Part shown: positions 62,318 through 64,000 of the stretch, piece by piece | Numbering within the stretch: the first letter of the stretch is position 1 | How the letters are laid out: each line of letters begins with the position of its first letter | Assembly (NCBI GenBank): GCA_016722445.1 | Contig: JADKIZ010000014.1 | Coordinates: 67,363 to 131,362, forward strand | DNA from: Flavobacteriales bacterium | GTDB taxonomy: Bacteria > Bacteroidota > Bacteroidia > Flavobacteriales_D > Sanyastnellaceae | Direction of reading: 5' to 3' | Length of the DNA stretch: 64,000 nt | Made by a program: the position numbers and the translations under genes | The notes under the pieces: generated by a model | The model's input: only the letters and a program-made list of their open reading frames with translations | Told to the model about the DNA's origin: nothing | Database searches by the model: none

Positions 62318-63813
62318 AATTCTTTTTGTGGGAAGATGATATAGAAGGAAGCGCCTTTGTCTTTTTTACTCCAGAAAAAAACGCGACCTCCACTTTGAAT
62401 GATGATGTTTTTTACCATGGCCAAACCGAGGCCAGTTCCAGTGGTTTTGGTGGTAAAACTTGGGACGAAAATTTTTTGTTTCTGATTTTCGTCGATACCT
62501 GTACCATTGTCCGCAATCCTGATCATAATGCCCTCTCTCACTCCGCGAATCAAAACATCAATTTTGCCGGGTTGATCTGGTGGAATAGCTTGAATGGCGT
62601 TGGTGATGAGGTTATTCAACACACGCACTGTCTGATCTTTATCCAATCTCACCATTTCGTTGGTGATGAACAGCTTTCTCATGTTGATCTCAATACCTTC
62701 TTTTTCACGATAGAGTTCTACAACACTATTGGTGAGTTTCACCAGATTGATGTCCTGCAGTTCAGGTTTTGGCATTTTGGCAAAATGGGAGAACTCATTG
62801 GCAATTCTCGTCAAAGTATCAATTTGCTCAATCATGCTATCACCGAACAATTTGATGCGCTGATCGAAATGATCATCTTTATTCTCCCATGATTTCAGCA
62901 ATTGTTGCATGCGAAGTTTCATGGGAGTTAATGGGTTTTTGATTTCATGAGCGACTTGCTGAGCCATCTCTCTCCATGCACTTTCACGCTCGCTTTGTGC
63001 AAGGGCTGCTGCGCTGGCTTCAAGTTCGGCCAACATCCTGTTGTATTCTAAAACCAATGCACCAATTTCGTCACGACCTTTCCATTCGATGGGTTCATTG
63101 TGTTTGCCCAATTGCACGTTGCGTATGCGCTTGGTGATGGTTTGTAAGGATCGTGTAATAGACCTCGATAACAAGAAAGCGACAAACGCTGCGATGAGAA
63201 ATACGATGATATAAACCTGACTGATCTCACGCAGGAATCTTCTCAAGGCACTGATTTTATCATACGATTTTTCATAAACCACATTGGTGATGAGAATGGG
63301 CTTTTTGTGTTCGTCATTGAAATACCAATAGGCCATCGTGTATTGATCTGACTTAAAATCTTTGTCGATGACCGCACGCGTATTGCCGGTGGAAAGTTGT
63401 TTTAGTATGGAATAGTTGACCTGCTCAGGAATAGACAAGGAATCCATTTGTGTGAAATTGGATGAAAGCAGGTATCTGCCACGTAGGTCGAACAGCGCAA
63501 TGAAAACGTCATGTACATCGCTCAACTCACATACTTTATCCGAAAAAGTTTGCACCAGTGAATCACTGTTGATATGACCTCCATGTTGCATGAGAAAATA
63601 ATCCATGGATGCTTTGATGGACTTTTCCATTTCCACAAAACGCTGCTCGTTTGCGGCATCATTCTGCTCGTAATGATCCATAATGGTTACGACGAACATT
63701 GCCGTGAACGACAATGCTATCATGGCGAGCATGGACAGATAAATCTTTTTTCGAAGTGACGCTTTGAACACGTTGAATGGGAATAAGACCGCAGTGCACA
63801 AAAATGCGACCAT
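62314..63813 (-). CDS. NtrY-like sensor histidine kinase
   Basis: 499 residues: two membrane helices (IYLSMLAMIALSFTAMFVVTIM and VYIIVFLIAAFVAFLL) flanking a periplasmic region, a HAMP domain (RSITRSLQTITKRIRNVQLG), the His box REMAQQVAHEIKNPLTPMKL, and an ATPase domain (NNLITNAIQAIPPD, DNGTGIDENQKQKIF, TTGTGLGLAMVKNI). NtrY-type Bacteroidota homologues usually carry several hundred more N-terminal residues. Here the start is ATG 63813 with MVAFLCTAVLFPFNVFKASLRKK, which looks like the end of a longer membrane region. An in-frame stop lies about 75 bp upstream. No response regulator is visible in the window. Confidence 0.88.
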   Translation of the reverse strand: MVAFLCTAVLFPFNVFKASLRKKIYLSMLAMIALSFTAMFVVTIMDHYEQNDAANEQRFVEMEKSIKASMDYFLMQHGGHINSDSLVQTFSDKVCELSDVHDVFIALFDLRGRYLLSSNFTQMDSLSIPEQVNYSILKQLSTGNTRAVIDKDFKSDQYTMAYWYFNDEHKKPILITNVVYEKSYDKISALRRFLREISQVYIIVFLIAAFVAFLLSRSITRSLQTITKRIRNVQLGKHNEPIEWKGRDEIGALVLEYNRMLAELEASAAALAQSERESAWREMAQQVAHEIKNPLTPMKLRMQQLLKSWENKDDHFDQRIKLFGDSMIEQIDTLTRIANEFSHFAKMPKPELQDINLVKLTNSVVELYREKEGIEINMRKLFITNEMVRLDKDQTVRVLNNLITNAIQAIPPDQPGKIDVLIRGVREGIMIRIADNGTGIDENQKQKIFVPSFTTKTTGTGLGLAMVKNIIIQSGGRVFFWSKKDKGASFYIIFPQKEL

Positions 63814-64000
63814 ACTGTGCAGATTCCCAAGAGCTAACCTGTTTAATATTTCACAGCGACGTTTGTATAGTCGGAGATATGTTCAAGGGATGTCTGTATC
63901 TACGCTGTTTATTGGTGTTTCTGCGTGATCAGGACCATTTGTGGAAAATCGATTATTTAAAGTATGTTGGTGTGAGACGCAATGTGATTTAGACATACAA

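Noticed and set aside
63777..63992. 71-codon plus-strand frame at the window end
   Set aside because: Overlaps the histidine kinase start, Cys/Leu-rich, no family.

Overview
This 64 kb window comes from a member of the phylum Bacteroidota, probably Flavobacteriales-like. The grounds are seven secreted proteins ending in a Type IX secretion (T9SS) type A C-terminal sorting domain, TAnnTTTG-type -7 promoter elements, a single-chain class II glycyl-tRNA synthetase, a LytTR two-component pair with a propeller-type kinase, and lineage-typical gene pairs (gcvH with vanZ, pnuC with nadR, recQ divergent from kdsD-tatC). Genus cannot be read from the sequence.

Layout. 0-7 kb: the end of a TonB-dependent receptor; a tightly overlapping minus-strand trio (SplB-like radical SAM protein, unknown helical protein, Ogt); phosphoglucose/phosphomannose isomerase, lipB, a polytopic membrane protein and gpsA. 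7-24 kb: a giant Cys-repeat T9SS protein, a frame-broken propeller histidine kinase with its LytTR regulator, glyS, an LRR/beta-sandwich secreted protein, a frame-broken paralogue of the giant protein and another T9SS protein. 24-38 kb: recQ (frame-broken), kdsD, tatC, two tandem T9SS adhesin-like paralogues, ribF, an LRR protein, a neuB-type synthase, an M24 aminopeptidase and an Mla-type lipid ABC transporter. 39-44 kb: a small lipoprotein, an SprT-like protein, a minimal T9SS protein, and a translationally coupled pair of outer-membrane beta-barrel genes (PorV/PorQ-like plus helix-hairpin-helix barrel). 44-51 kb: tRNA-Leu(UAG), trigger factor, nicotinamide riboside salvage (pnuC-nadR), vanZ, gcvH, a TSUP protein, proline dehydrogenase, an M20 peptidase and an LEA-like lipoprotein. 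51-64 kb: surface-glycan genes, with a four-gene glycosyltransferase operon, rpmH, another glycosyltransferase, rnhB, a T9SS protein, a capsule-type transferase, a DUF4910 protein and an NtrY-like kinase.

The genes fit a heterotrophic cell with an elaborate surface. KdsD, NeuB-like synthase, MlaEF-like transporter and six glycan transferases build or maintain the envelope, and T9SS cargo coats it. LipB and GcvH belong to lipoate metabolism and its glycine-cleavage target.

A caution for every user: at least seven genes carry single-base frame breaks, five of them in or beside homopolymer runs. Restoring or removing one base gives family-typical proteins and often neat 1-4 bp overlaps with neighbours. 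This looks mainly like homopolymer error in the consensus rather than widespread gene decay. The cluster at 20.85-21.05 kb and an in-frame deletion in the LytTR regulator are less easily explained.
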